Source of the DNA: Gracilariopsis chorda
Taxonomy: Eukaryota; Rhodophyta; Florideophyceae; Gracilariales; Gracilariaceae
Reading direction: 5' to 3'
Assembly: GCA_003194525.1 (NCBI GenBank)
Contig: NBIV01000325.1
Coordinates: 1 to 64,000, forward strand
DNA: 64,000 bases
Below, in pieces: positions 44,346 to 58,219 of this stretch (its first letter is position 1; every line of letters starts with the position of its first letter). Below the pieces are notes generated by a model. It was not told the DNA's origin and searched no databases. It worked only from the letters and a program-made list of their open reading frames with translations. The translations under genes and the position numbers were made by a program.

Positions 44346-47300
44346 TATGCAAGTTCGATACAATATCCTTTGTCGTACTTTCATATGTCTATCAGAGACT
44401 CTACCACTTGCAAAGAATAACACGCATCACTGATTTTATAAGAAATGTCACGATTTTGACGCCTATTTGCCATATCTGGTTAAAGCGAAACTCAGCTCAG
44501 GTTACATGCCCAACTGCTCTTGAAATTCATTACGAAAAGGGTATTCGAATGAGATCCCTGGAGTGAATTTAGGGAATTCTGAAGTGGTCACGCTTGCCTG
44601 TCGGAGCAGGAAGAACTATGTGGACAGTATTGCCACAACACATTCCTTTTCTGTTTTATTCCATTTTTGTAGGGAAACATTTTGCAAACAGAGGTGGAAA
44701 AGCTATTGCGCTCAATGAAAACCTCCTGAGCACCACTATACAACAAAGTGGTGTTATACAGTTCCTCTAAGATGCCACTGTACGGGTCAAACGTACTTCT
44801 AGACTCTCATCTTACGAACAACTTGGTGTGTATAACACTTATAGCTCATGAAGGCTTTTGAGCTCTTTTCTGTGGGAAGAGCGTTAGCTTCCTCCACAAA
44901 CATGATTTTGATATTAGAGCTTGACAGCAAAACTTGATTTATATCTTTTAAATGCTATCAAGTCCAATTGTGCTCCAAAGAAATGGCATTGTTCATGTAT
45001 GATAATGTTCAAGTGCCTGGTGGCCATGTGAAGTCATGAGAAACAAATCGGAGAAAAAGCTGCATATTACGTTGGACAATTTTGAGTTACTACTGCCCTA
45101 TATTGCACTTGCCCGCGGCCACGACCTTAGTATGAAGCAGGCACATAATTACTTGCTGCAAATGCCTATGTGCACTATGTCATTTACCAGTGGTGCGCAT
45201 GGTATCGATTATGGGTACGAAATCGGTCATTTCGCGAACACTGGTTAGAGTGTGCCCACTAATACAAGATTAATGATAAAAATATGAACCAAAAGAGATG
45301 TGAGTGACGGATATGTGATGAGATAATCGCAAATGATGATCTGCACTTAGGTTATGCTTTTGGATGTTTTGTTTTGTAACTTGAAGCTCTATCATAAACT
45401 TTTAGCGCACATAACTATTTGTTCCAAGCTGGCACTTGTTTGTTGGACACACTGTAAATGTGGGTATTTGTTGACTTATACCGTCTAAAAGGTACCAAAG
45501 GTTGCAGTTTATAGATTGTGCACACTGAGTGACATAAGAAACGCTGTGCAAGTGCTCAGAGTATGTTTATGACACTGGATTTGTGTACAGCACCAATGTA
45601 AAATGCCATTGATATAACACAATATCATTGCAATGAATGTCAGAACGAACGTATATGATCGACTTTGGTAGGATTGATTGTCACCAGTATCATTGATTAG
45701 GGTATAGGGTAGTGCTGCAGTAAGTGTATATGCGCCTGCTCTGAAATGCGTATAGCGCACTGGAGATGCCACTACCAGTAACCTATAACCAGAACCGGCA
45801 TCTATTGTTGCTCAAAGCTTGATTCCATCCTCCTAACAACCCCTCTCATGGTCATGAATGTCCCGTAGAAGAACTTTTTGGAATAATAGAAGTGAATATG
45901 CATGACCTCTGTACATGAGTCACGGGAGCTGAGTGGATGTCATGCGGAGGGCCTGAAATTTCTGTTTCCAGCCTTGGTTCGAGTTGTTTAAATGTATTTT
46001 TTAAGAAATGCCAGCGGTAGGCAGATGAAATGCTGCCCATACAATTTCATTCCAGTGTAACCTTTGACTGCATTTCTTTGAAAGCAGCCACGTTCCATGC
46101 AGTCCGCACGACATCAGGGAAATGAAAAATTGTATTTTGTTGTGCCACAAATGTTGATTCAGAGAAAGAACGAAGTTCTGCCCGAGCAGAAATGGAGTGT
46201 GAGACCTTTGAAGATTGCACGCCAACTGAACTCTTCAAAATGCAAAAATTTCTTGTAAGGCTCGACTATGACCCCGCGCTCATGTTTCACTTCTTCGTGG
46301 GTGGTGTGCATCCAACAAGACACTGTCATGTATTTCATAAAATACATCACTGTTCTAAGTGGTTTGTAATTCTCTATGTTTATCAGATGATTGCTACTGC
46401 TTTACTCTCCTATTCTCCCAAGTAAAGCGGATGGAGAACACTTTTGCCACTTCTCACTCGTACACAGCTCCAATGCTGCTATTCTTCACTAAACATGACT
46501 ACTCAGTACATTCAATAGCGACCACACTTTAAGTCAAGATGGTCTCTGAATGCACTTAAGGTTATTTGCAAAAGAACAGGATTTACGTAGACAATTCTTG
46601 TGCAACGGGTTCAAAGGGTTCTCATCGTGGTAGAAGTCCCAAACATGAGAGACGTGGGGCCAATGATTGTTCTAGTGCACAATGTTTAATACAAGATTCA
46701 AACTCAAAGAACCACTTTCCTACGCAGTGTTGTAGTATTGTAAGCACCAATTGGCTTCTTCTACCCTTTTTCATTCACGAAGGTCACAAATACGACCGAA
46801 AGCACACGAACCTTGGTAATGCAGACATAAATGTGTCTAAAAACATCACAATCTAGCTGAGAACCAGATGAAAGCTACAAGCGCTCTGGAGAGGGATGGC
46901 GAAAATATTCAAAGAGTGAGATGGCCAGATTGGCTTTTGAGAAGTATACAGTTTTTTCACCTGCAAACATTCGTACAGGAACCCATGCGGACAATGATGT
47001 GACAGGCCAATCTTTTTGCGTTGTATGTTATCTTCTGCAGAAATCGTTGCTTGATTTATTTCATAGAACCATTCAGCTCACTGACCACTTTGAGAGATGT
47101 GGACACTGGGGATCGTTCATTGCTGGTATTGTCCATCACCTCAACACTTGGTTACGATCTATCTGAATGTTACCCTTCATCTTCAGGACGCACCCCTCCA
47201 AGAGCGTTAGTGGACCCATCTGGTGGTATTTGGCCATGCGACCAGACACCGACAGGTCCAGGAGAATCAATGAGTTGAAATCCAAGAGGTCAATCTGATG

Positions 47301-47535
47301 ACCAGTACGGATGCGGCAGCCGAAGCTAACGCTGTATCGTTCAACGCGGAAAATGTCCAGAACGTCTGCCCCGGGGCACTCCCAATCAGTCTCAGTCGAA
47401 AGAATAACCAGTACTAGCTCGTTCTCGTAATGTTTTCTACCCCCTGGTTACTCCAAAGGTTTCGTTAGAAGGCCAATTCTCACCTATTTTCTTCTTGGAG
47501 CATGATTCCTACTCCAGAAACATCACTACTAGCTT
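44346..47535. other. AT-rich region without recognised gene
   Basis: Short ORFs exist on both strands (for example near 46000-46430), none with recognisable motifs. The right end may include decayed gag of the gypsy element that follows. Confidence 0.4.
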
Positions 47536-47539
47536 TCGT

Positions 47540-47910
47540 GTCAACTATATGGTCCTTTGCACTGCAATGTTTGATACAGGACCTGGACCGAACATGGTTA
47601 ATACAAAGTTGTTATTCCCGAAGGTATCTGAAAAGGTACAAGCATATCCTTTACAAGCCCTTTGGTGTATGAAAATGAATGACCAGTTGCTGTTGCCGCA
47701 GCGTTGACCTAATAGTAGCGACAACATACCGGCAGGTCTGGGTACGGTTGATAGTGATCAACCGATCAGGAAGTGTTTGCATCCTTGAAACAACGGCCAT
47801 TGAAAGGGATGTCAGAACCATTTTGTGTCAAACCAGAAGCGAATTGTTCCAAACGAGTTTCAAAGTAGCCATTCGTGGTGGTAGGAAGTCAACAACTACA
47901 TCTTGAGGAA
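47540..47910 (+). pseudogene. Gypsy aspartic protease relic (G1)
   Basis: The translation contains MFDTGPGPNMV, matching the D-T-G-A-G-PN motif of Ty3/gypsy proteases, followed in another frame by a stretch ending FKVAIRGGRK, like the end of such domains. A stop after LLLPQR shows decay. It is the upstream part of the G1 pol relic. Confidence 0.6.
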
Positions 47911-49200
47911 TGAACAAGACCTCCGCGATGACAGAATCCATTACTGTTCAAGTCCCAAAATTCATTTAGGATCCTGACGATACACCAAGTGGTATTGAAC
48001 TTTTCCTCTAACACTGGAACACCGCAATACGTTGTTGGAAGGCCACACGATCATGACCGGAGCCGGGATCGTGGACAAAATCCTGAATCAAATCTTTCGG
48101 GTAGGATTAAGTACATTCAGCAACCATTTGGTCCAATTGCCCAAAAATGACATTGGAATCCCATGACCTTCCCCGGGAATTCTTTTTACTTTACTACCAC
48201 AAAGGTAATCTGGAGAACTCCACTCTAAGGACGGAAACTGAAACCCATCGCAGAAAATAAAAACCAATCGCGCCATTACACGCTGAAACGCCGTCAGCAC
48301 CGAACAGGAATAGGAACTGGAAGGACGATCTAGCCATCAGGTCTAACGGGCAACTTTGAAAGGACTGTGTACTTCAGTATTGGATCTTTCTGGCGCAGTA
48401 TGTTTACATCACCTAAAGGTGATGAAAGCCATCTCAACACGGTACGTACTTAGTCTCTGGATCAAAGCTGATACGTCGAAAACCGTCTCGGGAAGGTCAA
48501 GAAGCCCGAGAGAGTTAGTTTCAAATGATGGAAAGACATGTATGAGAAGAAACCATTGAGCTGGCATATGTAAGGTAGTCTAGTTTGGTGTTATTGGATC
48601 AGAAGGATGGGGAGAGCAAGATTAGGTTTTATATCCAGTATAGGAAACTAAATTTCCTTACGGTCAACAGTTTTTTATGATACGTAAAATGGACGAATGT
48701 ATCAATTTCTTTGAAAATCTGAAAATTTTAACAACACTGTATGCCAATTGCTGTTATTAGAACGTGAGAATACCCAAGATGTATAGATAAAAGACAGTAC
48801 TCAACTCCTATGATGGTATATTTCGGTTCTTTTGAATGAGATTTGGATTGTAAAGTGCGCCTGCTTCATTTCAGAAGGCTTTCGACATAGTTATATCGAT
48901 TGGGTTATACCAAACCGCATTTGTGTATAAGGATGATCTATTGGTCTGTTCCCGATGGGTTTAATAACATTCGGGCACGTCCGAAGTGTACGCCAGCGCT
49001 GGAGAAGCACTGAAATAACTATCAATCTGCGCAAATGCGTGTTTCTCGAACAAAGGGGGAGTACTTGAGAATATAATAAGCACAAGGCACGTACAGGAAG
49101 CCAAGAAAAACTTTTGAGCGGCCTAATATGCACAGGTTCTGCAAAACTAGACACATATAGGCTCAATTTTCAGTTTTTTTAATTCCTTCCGTAGGTCTTC
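47911..49200 (+). pseudogene. Gypsy reverse transcriptase relic (G1)
   Basis: Across frames the order of gypsy RT motifs is visible: NDGKT (near 48525), YIQYRKLNFLTV (48630), ILTTLYANCCY, KTVLNSYDGIFRF, MRFGL-SAPASFQKAFDIV (48835-48890) and FVYKDDLLVCS (near 48925), where the catalytic Y-x-DD is kept. INLRKCVF and HVQEAKK follow. Stops and indels are frequent. Confidence 0.8.
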
Positions 49201-49880
49201 TAAGAGTTTTGCCCAGATTGCAGATCCCCGTAACATGAGACTGCATAAAGAAAAACCAGCTTTTCCTGCACATTTTAAGAAAAACGAGACTGAGTTTTTA
49301 CAGACCCTGAAAGCTTGCTGCTTGATATCTCCACCAGTATTGGCTTTTCCAAAGTCTGTGTATCGCTGTAACCGTGATAGAGAAGCGTACCCCGCTGAGG
49401 TAAGATACTGCCAACTGTAGCACTACTCCAACGGGAGCAAGGTACGAATCGCTGAATGGATTAAAGCGCTTACCAGAGCGGAAGAAAAATACACCATGAT
49501 GAAGAAAGAATTCCAGGCCGATGTGTGGAGCATGCTGATGCTCCTCCCTTATTTATATGAAACGAAGCTTATCCTAAAGAGAGAATCATGATGCCTTACG
49601 GTGACCAGAGAAGAATGTCGATGCGCGTTGGATAGGCTGGCAGAATTCTCAGTTATTTTTTGCTTAGGACATCAAGCTTGGCATCCTATGAAATACTATA
49701 CGTCTATCATCAGAGCGTCACCTGTACGTACACATTCACGCTTTATGAAGGAATGATTCCGAAAAACCAAAGAACCTTACGTGCAAGCAATGCTATTTTC
49801 TTGAATCATTTGGACATCAATCTTTCATATGAATGTACATGTGGCAATCTGATTATAGGCAGTTTTCACTAGGTAGGATA
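49201..49880 (+). pseudogene. Gypsy RNase H relic (G1), poorly preserved
   Basis: LKACCLISPPVLAFPKS (near 49305) matches the start of the gypsy RNase H region (LK..L.SPPVLA.P). The rest to about 49880 is too decayed to place catalytic residues. Confidence 0.5.
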
Positions 49881-50239
49881 CTCCGCATGATTTTCTACGC
49901 GTGGAGTCACTCAGATTTGTGCATGCACATCCAACTTGTTTCTATGTACTTTTCTGGGCGTGGATATGGGGCCTCGCGGAGGCGTCCTGACGATGAGCCT
50001 AATGGGGTGCAACACTCTCCGAGTTGGAGTGCGAGCTACAGTACCATGCGGATGTGAAAAACAACTTGGTAGATGAACGGTCCCAAATGGATACCAATAG
50101 GGTAGAAGATTCCTCGGCGGAGGGCGATACCCCGTGCTACACAAACAAACTGGGAAAGAATGGACGGAGAAAGAAAACTGACCTCGGCACTCGCCTAGAC
50201 TATGAGAAAGAGGTCTATCAGGTTATCTAGACGGACAAA

Positions 50240-51260
50240 ACTCCGACTGGAATTTTTGCAGTGCAAAAGGATGATTACTCTCCAATTTCTAAAGAAGAAG
50301 TTTTGAGTGAGCTGGATTCTGATCGGTATCGTGATTCCGTGCTACAATGGTTGGACGAAAAGAAAAGGAGTTCGAAGTAGACCAGGAAGGATATCTGTTC
50401 AGGCTATCTATTGTGGATGACATATTCGAAAATGTTGAACTTCAATCGCTTCCCAAACTAGTCCTCCGCTTGGCCCACCAACCACCTTTGGCAGGTAACA
50501 TTAGCGGTAAACAAGTCATTACTCCATGAAGATGAGAAAAGACTTTCAGATGCTGTTGTTGGCTCACGTGGTGTAAACGTATGTGGCAAGATGAACTTTG
50601 TGCATTAGCCACAACGATGATATCTGGAAACATTGTAAGGCCATGAAGCCATTCCTAGAGGCATGCCTATTAGATTTTGTCGGTGTTTGTGTATTGGAAG
50701 TGCTCCTTGAAGCCAATAAGGTATATGAGTAGGATATGGTCATCAGCACTTGAACTGCAAGGTGAACAAGCGCAGTCCCCCTCAAGATCACTTCTTCACT
50801 ACTCTCGCGGGGGCTTTACTCATCCACCGTGTGTATCTATATGGTCCATAGATTGATGCACTCAAAGATAATGGGTAAAACCTGAATCCAAAGTTCTCTG
50901 AATCATTTTATACCCTGTTGGGTTTCAAACACTACTTCAGCACCGCATACTACCCCCGAAGTAGATGGAAAATGAACAAGATTAATATAACCGTAAAAGA
51001 ATGGCTGTGGCACTATTTAAAAGAGCACCAAACAGTCTGGATTTTCTTAGTACAGCCCTTGACGTATACTTACAACCCCCAGGTACAGTAATCCACAGGA
51101 ATCACTTCCTTCAAATTGGTTTATTAGAACATCCTCCAAGTATTTTGGTCGAAAACATTCCAGGCACCTAACTGGGTGCACGCAATCAATCTACAGATTC
51201 GGAAAAAACAAATATCTTTAGAATGTTGATAGAAACCCTGCAGGTACCAATTGGGAAACC
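50240..51260 (+). pseudogene. Gypsy integrase relic (G1)
   Basis: Near 50380 the text GYLFRLSIVDD precedes LPKLVLRLAHQPPLAGN (50447-50500), the N-terminal zinc-region pattern. Further on GALLIHRVYLYGP, ALKDNGTK (the second catalytic Asp context, near 50860), SFYTLLGFKHYFSTAYYPRS and a segment ending WIFLVQPLTYTYNPQ follow in gypsy integrase order. The glutamate region (normally GQ.ER.N) reads WKMNKINI, so it is lost. Stops are abundant. Confidence 0.75.
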
Positions 51261-54200
51261 ATCTATGGCCCCAAAAACGTTATAAGAAGTGCTAGGAACA
51301 AACGTTCAAGAAGATAACAAAGAGTAGTTTAGAGAGAGTATGTCTTTGTGAAAATAAAGCCAAAAGGTGAAATTTCATCTACAAGAAATAAAAGAAAGTA
51401 TCGATTGGAGGAGCAATACTTACATTCAAATCGGTTGCTTATATCCACTGGAACCTTCAAGAATATTACAAGAGAAGATTATACTAAACGGTCACCATCT
51501 TCGACAAAGCACTCGAGAATGTCATTTGGATGGATTGGGTAAACGGCTCAGAGCTTCGAACTCACACTCTAAGTGGTACAAACCACATGGATTCACTCTC
51601 CTTCACCAACAGCCTAACACTTCATAGAAGCAACAGGAAACCAGAAATTGATCGGGAGGGTTTCGCTCCGAAACTTAACCCATTAGGATGCATCATATCG
51701 GCTGGGAATAAAAAGGTAACCTTAGACCTAACAGCCGCGCGAAAGTATAACCAATTTGAACCTATCACGCACCTCAAGCAAGTGAGTATATATATAGTTA
51801 AGTGGTAATAAATTCCATATTTGGTCACGGTTATACTATCACCGGGATTCATTAGCGTGCAGAGAGATATAATAGGACGGCTTTTCAAGACGCGATAGAG
51901 GTGCATCACCACATTTTTTCTAACTCTCTTATACGCTAATGGTATAAACTATTTCAAAACCCATGACTTGGATCACTCTACACCGCTGCGGGGCAAGACC
52001 GGCAATGACGGAAGGGAGAAAATGGTCACTGCACAGCACCAAAAAGTATATGGAACTAACTAAAATAGCAAATTCAACATCGCTCCAACTTTAGACAGAA
52101 AAACAACACTGGCAAACTGTCAAAAGGGACACAAGAAAAAGCACGAAAACCTGCACAGCGTGACCATATTTATGCCCATGGCAGTACAGAACGTGCCCGA
52201 ATCTGCGACCAAGAGGTAAGATACACCTTGTAGGGTGGTATCCCCCACTGCGACTGGCAGACCAATTAATAATATGAGCACAGCCAGAATTAATACTAGC
52301 CATGGACGACGGGCCAGTGGAGGGACCTGCATAACTGGATGTTACACCCTGGGTGACCGAGATAGGAAGATAATGGTTAAATAGTAACCGACGGGTTTAG
52401 AATGGCTGAGTATAAGTCCGTGATCGGCCAAATGTAGTAGGGCTTTGAACAATGGAATGGGAAGCAGAGCCCACAGGTGGTGGAAACCAGTCAGGACATT
52501 TCTCTTTGCCACGCCAAATAGTTGGGCGCCTCCTACATCAGCCCGGTGGCTATACGAAACACCAGCGGCGACAGTACCAATAATCATTTAATATATAGCC
52601 CTCAAATGGTTCGTTAGAGACTGGTATAATGCGTATTTGAATTTGTCACTGAACTGACATAGGCTATCGTGCTGGGTCTCAAGCTGAGCCAGCAGCGGGA
52701 GGTATGTATTTAGAATTTTAAGGGCGACCATAAAACTAAGACCAAAGGACCGGCTCAATTACTGTGAGAAACTATGATGGAGAAGATGCAGTTCACTTTT
52801 GATACCAAATAAGTGCCCACAATTGCGTTGAGCAAAGGACCAAAAACGGCGTTTCCACCTGTAGCAGAAGGATTCTTAACACCACAGAGGTGCAACCGTA
52901 GTAGGAAGCTTAGCAACTACAAAGATGGTCGGAGACACTGCAGGGGACTTTAGGTCCGATTGGTGTCCGGCAAAGCTTCGTGTTTTATCTTTTCTTGGTT
53001 GCCGAGATGAAAATGAAGGCACCGTTTTTCTGAGGTAGCTACGGGAAGTACCATCTGGTTCCATACCGCTCGGGCTTGATTCCTCCTACAGGCGTGGTTT
53101 ATGGCTGCATTCACTAAGTCATTAACAATTGGAACAAATAAGGCGCATCCCTTACCAATAGTTCCACTCCGAGTTCATCATTAATAATCACCACAAGACC
53201 TTCTGAGGTACAGAAGACACAAACAACTGGATAATTGGAGTGAGCGGGAACGGTGGAATCATTGTGTTGCGTGGGTTACGTGACCACCAACCGAGCCATA
53301 CGTAAGTATAGAGGTGCTTTCACAGCATAGAACTCAGCGAGAAAAGCGTCCAAAAGTTACCCGCAAAACGCATGCTACATGATAATGCTGCCGAGTTGGA
53401 ACATGATCGGTGGGGTTAGAATAGCCAGGACTTGGCACCACTTCGTACTTATTCCACTAAATGTTTTCGGAGCTTGCATCTTGTGCCGCATCGAATCGTC
53501 TTGAGAGGTGAAAACCACTAGGGTGTAAATGTGCATCGTTCACACTTTGCCTCTCAGATGATGAAAGCGGCATTCGTCCGCCCAATCCCTGGCTCAGCTA
53601 CTGCCATCCATGAAAAAATTGGTGTGGCGTGGCTTTTCGTAACCAACTATCTTGACGTTTTGTCCACTACAAAGTTGTGGCTGTCCATGCCATAAAGCGC
53701 TGGGACCACTCTGCGAAACTATTCTATGTTCTGGGGAACTTAGGCGAAGTGACCTTCCCACGGAACCATACGCACAAAAGCGTACGAAAGCAGCGTGTGA
53801 TGCCACTTTGCAAATATCTCTGACTTATTTAGGAGACTGTTCTCGGCTTCAGGTGGTGGAGGAGATCTAAAGGTGAGAAATTTTCGCGAGTTATTCGCAA
53901 TCTGGTTGAAATTGGATTCAATGGATGGTCTCCAAAATCCTTTGAGAGCTTGAACCGATATGTTGTCAATGGGCGAATAGGTGGAGTTAAAGATGTGGGG
54001 ATCGACGTCCTCAAGAGCCGTTCACGTTTTGCGTATTGGTTCATTTCAAACAGCAAGCATTGTATATTCACAGCATGACCTGTGCTTTCAGCGGATCAAA
54101 ACCTGCCTCAAACCTAGACAAACCACATCCTGCAATTCCGTCTCATAGTTTGCCCTCTCAATCACCACAGATCAGGATGTTCATTACTCATGGAATACGT

Positions 54201-56950
54201 CCTCCTTGTGTCTTGCTCACCAATGTTTGTGTCTTTTTTTTCGATTACGGTATGTATGGTTCCTCAGCGCACCTGTGTTCCAACAACTCCCAGCAACACA
54301 TTTTCATTCACCGTGCCGAATTATTAACAGGCTACAAGAAAAACCTTTAGGTCTTCCTTGCTACGCAAACACATTCCCCACCCATCACTGCAGACCACAA
54401 TCTTGCCCACTCTTGGTCATAAATGTTTTGTCCCCTCCTATTATGTAGCCGTTCATATGTGCTTCTAAGCACTCAACCAGTCCTGAAGAAGTCTTTTACC
54501 ATCGATTGCGTTCCAACTTGGCCTCTATAGTCAAAATGTATGAAGATATTTAGAAGCTCATAGCGCATATGCGCTGGAGTCTAATGTAATCTGATTTAGG
54601 TTTATTGCTACGGGACAACTGCGGCTCGATCTTTAGTACGGGGTCTCCGATTGTTTGAGTGGGAGGACTGTTCGTTTTGGCCCCACGGCAGAATTTCCAT
54701 CCTACTAGATAATGTTGTACGTGGTTGTTCGTCTAATCTGGATGCAAAATTACAGTTATGGGTTTTGGTGTTCGCATGGACGGTCATACCAGGAAGAAAG
54801 CGTTTCGTGCTTATTAATATCACTGGTTAATCAATAATTCGACAATTCCAATTGCACGCTTGATTGCACGGGAAATGTTTACATCATGTAATTGTGCCAT
54901 GTAACCCATTCGACAATTGTTCGATTGCTCACGTTTAGGGTTCTCTGTTGACTCAAAGAAGCTTTTTTGCGCCTTTTGCTACGGTCTCTGCCATGTTTGG
55001 GGTTCCCAAATGTTCCTAGTTTATCTCTGTTTTTTGCACTTGTAATCCCACGATAGGGATCCGCAATGGTTGTTGAGGGTACCAGAGAGGACCTATCCTC
55101 GTTCAAGTGCTCTAAATGTCTCTGCATAACCGTCGAGTGCCAAGGTTCCCATGTTATAGACGAGTATATGAAGCTGGTCACAACGTCGCTTGCAATATGA
55201 ACAAGAGAGAAAATGCTGGCACTAGATTTGTGTGTCGTCATGTGTATGTGCTGAATTTGTATCGGAATCTGGATTATCGATCTGATCAGTACAAATCTTT
55301 TGAGTTGGACTGAGACGTCAATTGATATTGCTCATATCCTCACACTTCCAACCCGTAACCGATCGAAGATCGGGATTCTTAGGGAGAATTCATACGTTTG
55401 GATTATCCGTACAGTACTCATGAAATAGGCGTTTGATCTTGAAGTGAGACCCAATAACGTCTTCCACTTCTGGTTTTCTGTCTATCTCTTCTGCGTAGAC
55501 GGTTTCCACCCGCACGACATGAGGGGAAGGGAAACCATTAATTATTAGTCACTAGCAGGTACATCCCGCTTTCAGTTCCACTTCGAAATCTTTATTTGCA
55601 GTTACTCTGCAACTGAAGGCTTCAATAACTTACCAATATCAACACCTTAATGCTAGTAAGTTTCTGTGAAGAAGAAGGCTGCAATGGGTGTACCTTCCGT
55701 CGTATTGATTCCAATTGCGTTCATGCCTTCTAAGTTATAGAGGGTTGGAGATGTAAGGAAGGATCGAGGAAAGTTGTGGTACGCTGTTTTGCACCGAAAG
55801 GGAATAAGCATTTCAGAGAAAAGGCAGTATACTTTTGACGGAGTACCAAAAGCCTGGGTGTAGGGATATTCAAGGAAAACGCTGGGGTACGATTGAATGA
55901 ACTCTTCTTATTGTCTAATCTGCTACGTTTCTTGGCCACGTGTACTGCTTTGAGTTCGAGCATGGCTTTAGGAACCTCGTGAAAGGGTGTAAAATGTCGT
56001 AGTATATGGTATGCTAGTGATGCATTTGAAGACAGTCAATACCCTGTTTCCTGGAAACATAATTTGTATGGCATATACATGTTCGGATATTGAATTATCA
56101 TGGAAGGGTTCGTTTGATACAGAAATTTGTACTGTTATGGAGGTTCCGTGCTCGAGAATGTGAAATAATTCTCTTCTCAGATAGCGTAACGAACAGAGGT
56201 GCAATCGTTGAGAATGGTTGGAAGTCGATGGTGATGATCCGAGTTGGAGTTCGGAGCATCCGTCGGGTTTATATAGATGGTTTAGCGTAGTTCTATCAAT
56301 GCCAATATTCAATGAGAAATCATTTGATTTTAACGCCGTTCTGCTTGGGGTTCTCGTTGGTCTCCATGTGTGGGTGGTTTACCGGGTTCAATGCCAGATC
56401 TAGCCGTTTGATGACTTGGCGAGTTCCCCAGCTGATGCATTGTTATGACTCGGCTATGATCAGAAAGAGGCAGGGTTTAGATGATCTGGTATGAACCCAA
56501 GGTGCTCATGATGACCTGGGACGTATTTCTCGGGAACCTATGACCGTCTGATCATTGTGGTACCGTGCGAAGTGTTTGTCAACGTGTTAAGTAGTTGGCG
56601 ACCTGTACTTCGGAGCCAACATTGTCCACGTGATCTGTCTGGGCTTATCTGACATAATCATGTTGTCGTGTCATATTGACAGTATGTCACAAAAGATGTC
56701 AACTCGGCTTTGAGGCCAGATAGAAATGTCAAGAAAGTAACCGATCTTTTCAGGAGATTGAGTAGAATAAACATAGGAAAATAAAACACGTTAGAACTGA
56801 TGCTGGAGCCAACTATACTCAAATAAAGGTAAAATAGTAACTAAATGTAAGAGATAGCTCTATTTCTTTGAAACGCCTCTAGACCACCATGTTTTCCGGT
56901 TTTATGAAGACCATTAGCCATTGAGTTTGCCGCAGATAATCATAAATCTT
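51261..56950. other. Long region without recognised gene
   Basis: 51340-51620 may be the C-terminal tail of G1 (a REYVFVKIKPKGE-like phrase near 51335). Minus-strand 52090-52590 has two adjoining frames rich in hydrophobic residues (LVLILAVLILLIGLPVAVG), possibly a decayed membrane protein, but I do not recognise the family. The rest to 56950 shows short ORFs only. Confidence 0.35.
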
Positions 56951-56954
56951 CTTG

Positions 56955-57945
56955 CGCCATGTATAAGTATTCTACAATTAGTTCTTTTTCAGGTGACATT
57001 CGTCCAGACATATGAGAATATTTGGAAGAATAGCTCGTACTGCTTCAATCATTGCTGCATTTTGGTCTACCATGAACATAAATGAGAGATCCTAATAACA
57101 GGCTTAAACTTTGGCAGCATCTACCTGAAGCTTTATTACGTCTCTGATACAACAAATCCCATAAATAAAGTGCAGAACTTACCCTCAGTAGTTCTGCTTT
57201 TGTTCGATAGAAGAGGATAGCTGAATCGATTGGCGATTGCTCTTCAATCGATACACACAACAGGCACTATGCCATATCGCTCATAGTCGATGACCTACTG
57301 CTCTAACATCCAGAGTGTAGAGTGAATGATGTCCTTACTAGTTGTAGAGAAGAACACCTTGCGGTGCGCATTCAGTTCCGGTAGTTTAAACAAAAATTGA
57401 CAAAGGCGAAATCAATCTTGGTCCCAAGCACGGTTTCTGTTTCTGATTTACTTGAGATATTGTGCCAGTACCTCTCTATCTATTTTGATAGAGTACATAT
57501 CTTCGAGTGAGAGAAGCACATCGTTGTAGGATGTTTTCAGATTGTTGTGCATTTGAAGAACCTCTTTCTTTGTATCAAAGGGAGGGCTCTTCCTGAAAAC
57601 CTCACTCTCAAGCTCATGACTGTGGAATCCTTTCTTCATATGGCAATAGTATCTCTATTCCACACAGTCCGGCGCATCTGCAGAGCCAAGCACGTGTAAC
57701 CTAGTGGTTACTACACTCATAGTAAAGTGACAGACAACCTTTTGGTGTCTTTTGGAAATAAATAATTCTCTTTTCAATGGTCTTCTAGCGTCTTTTCTCC
57801 TTGACACTTTCCCGCGGTACTTTGAATCTTGAACAGAAATGGGATACCCGAATCCTTCTGCAATGTATTGAATACGTTTCAATACAATTCTTCCTCCAGT
57901 ATTAGCGAGCAGACAATAAACAAAGGCAACAATTGCTGCAGACAT
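56955..57945 (-). pseudogene. Mutator-like (MULE) transposase relic
   Basis: 57945-57448 holds a basic N-terminal part with CHMKKGFHSHELESEV followed by a helical stretch (VLLSLEDMYSIKI), as in FAR1/MULE N-terminal domains. Downstream on the minus strand, 57075-56960 reads MVDQNAAMIEAVRAILP and ILICLDECHLKKN, matching the MULE core around its second aspartate (TD...A...AI...FP...LC..H..K). Stops and frameshifts in between show inactivity. Ends and inverted repeats were not found. Confidence 0.6.
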
Positions 57946-58219
57946 CTTATCATGGAGAAAGGGTTGTTACGAGTCAGGATTTTCAAAGTCGCTAGTTTCT
58001 TTGCCGTTATTCTTAGCATTTTTTGCTCTGCTCGTAGCCTTGTAAAGATCTCTTAAACCTTCACTAGGTTCATCATCTGGAAGATATTCTGAGATCTATG
58101 AAGACGATACAATTCTCGAAATGAATTTATAATCTATGATTGTGTCGCAATTATATGCGCACCGGGCTTCAGAACTTTAAGGAAAGCTTAACTAGCCCTC
58201 CCTTTTCAAAATTAGAAGA

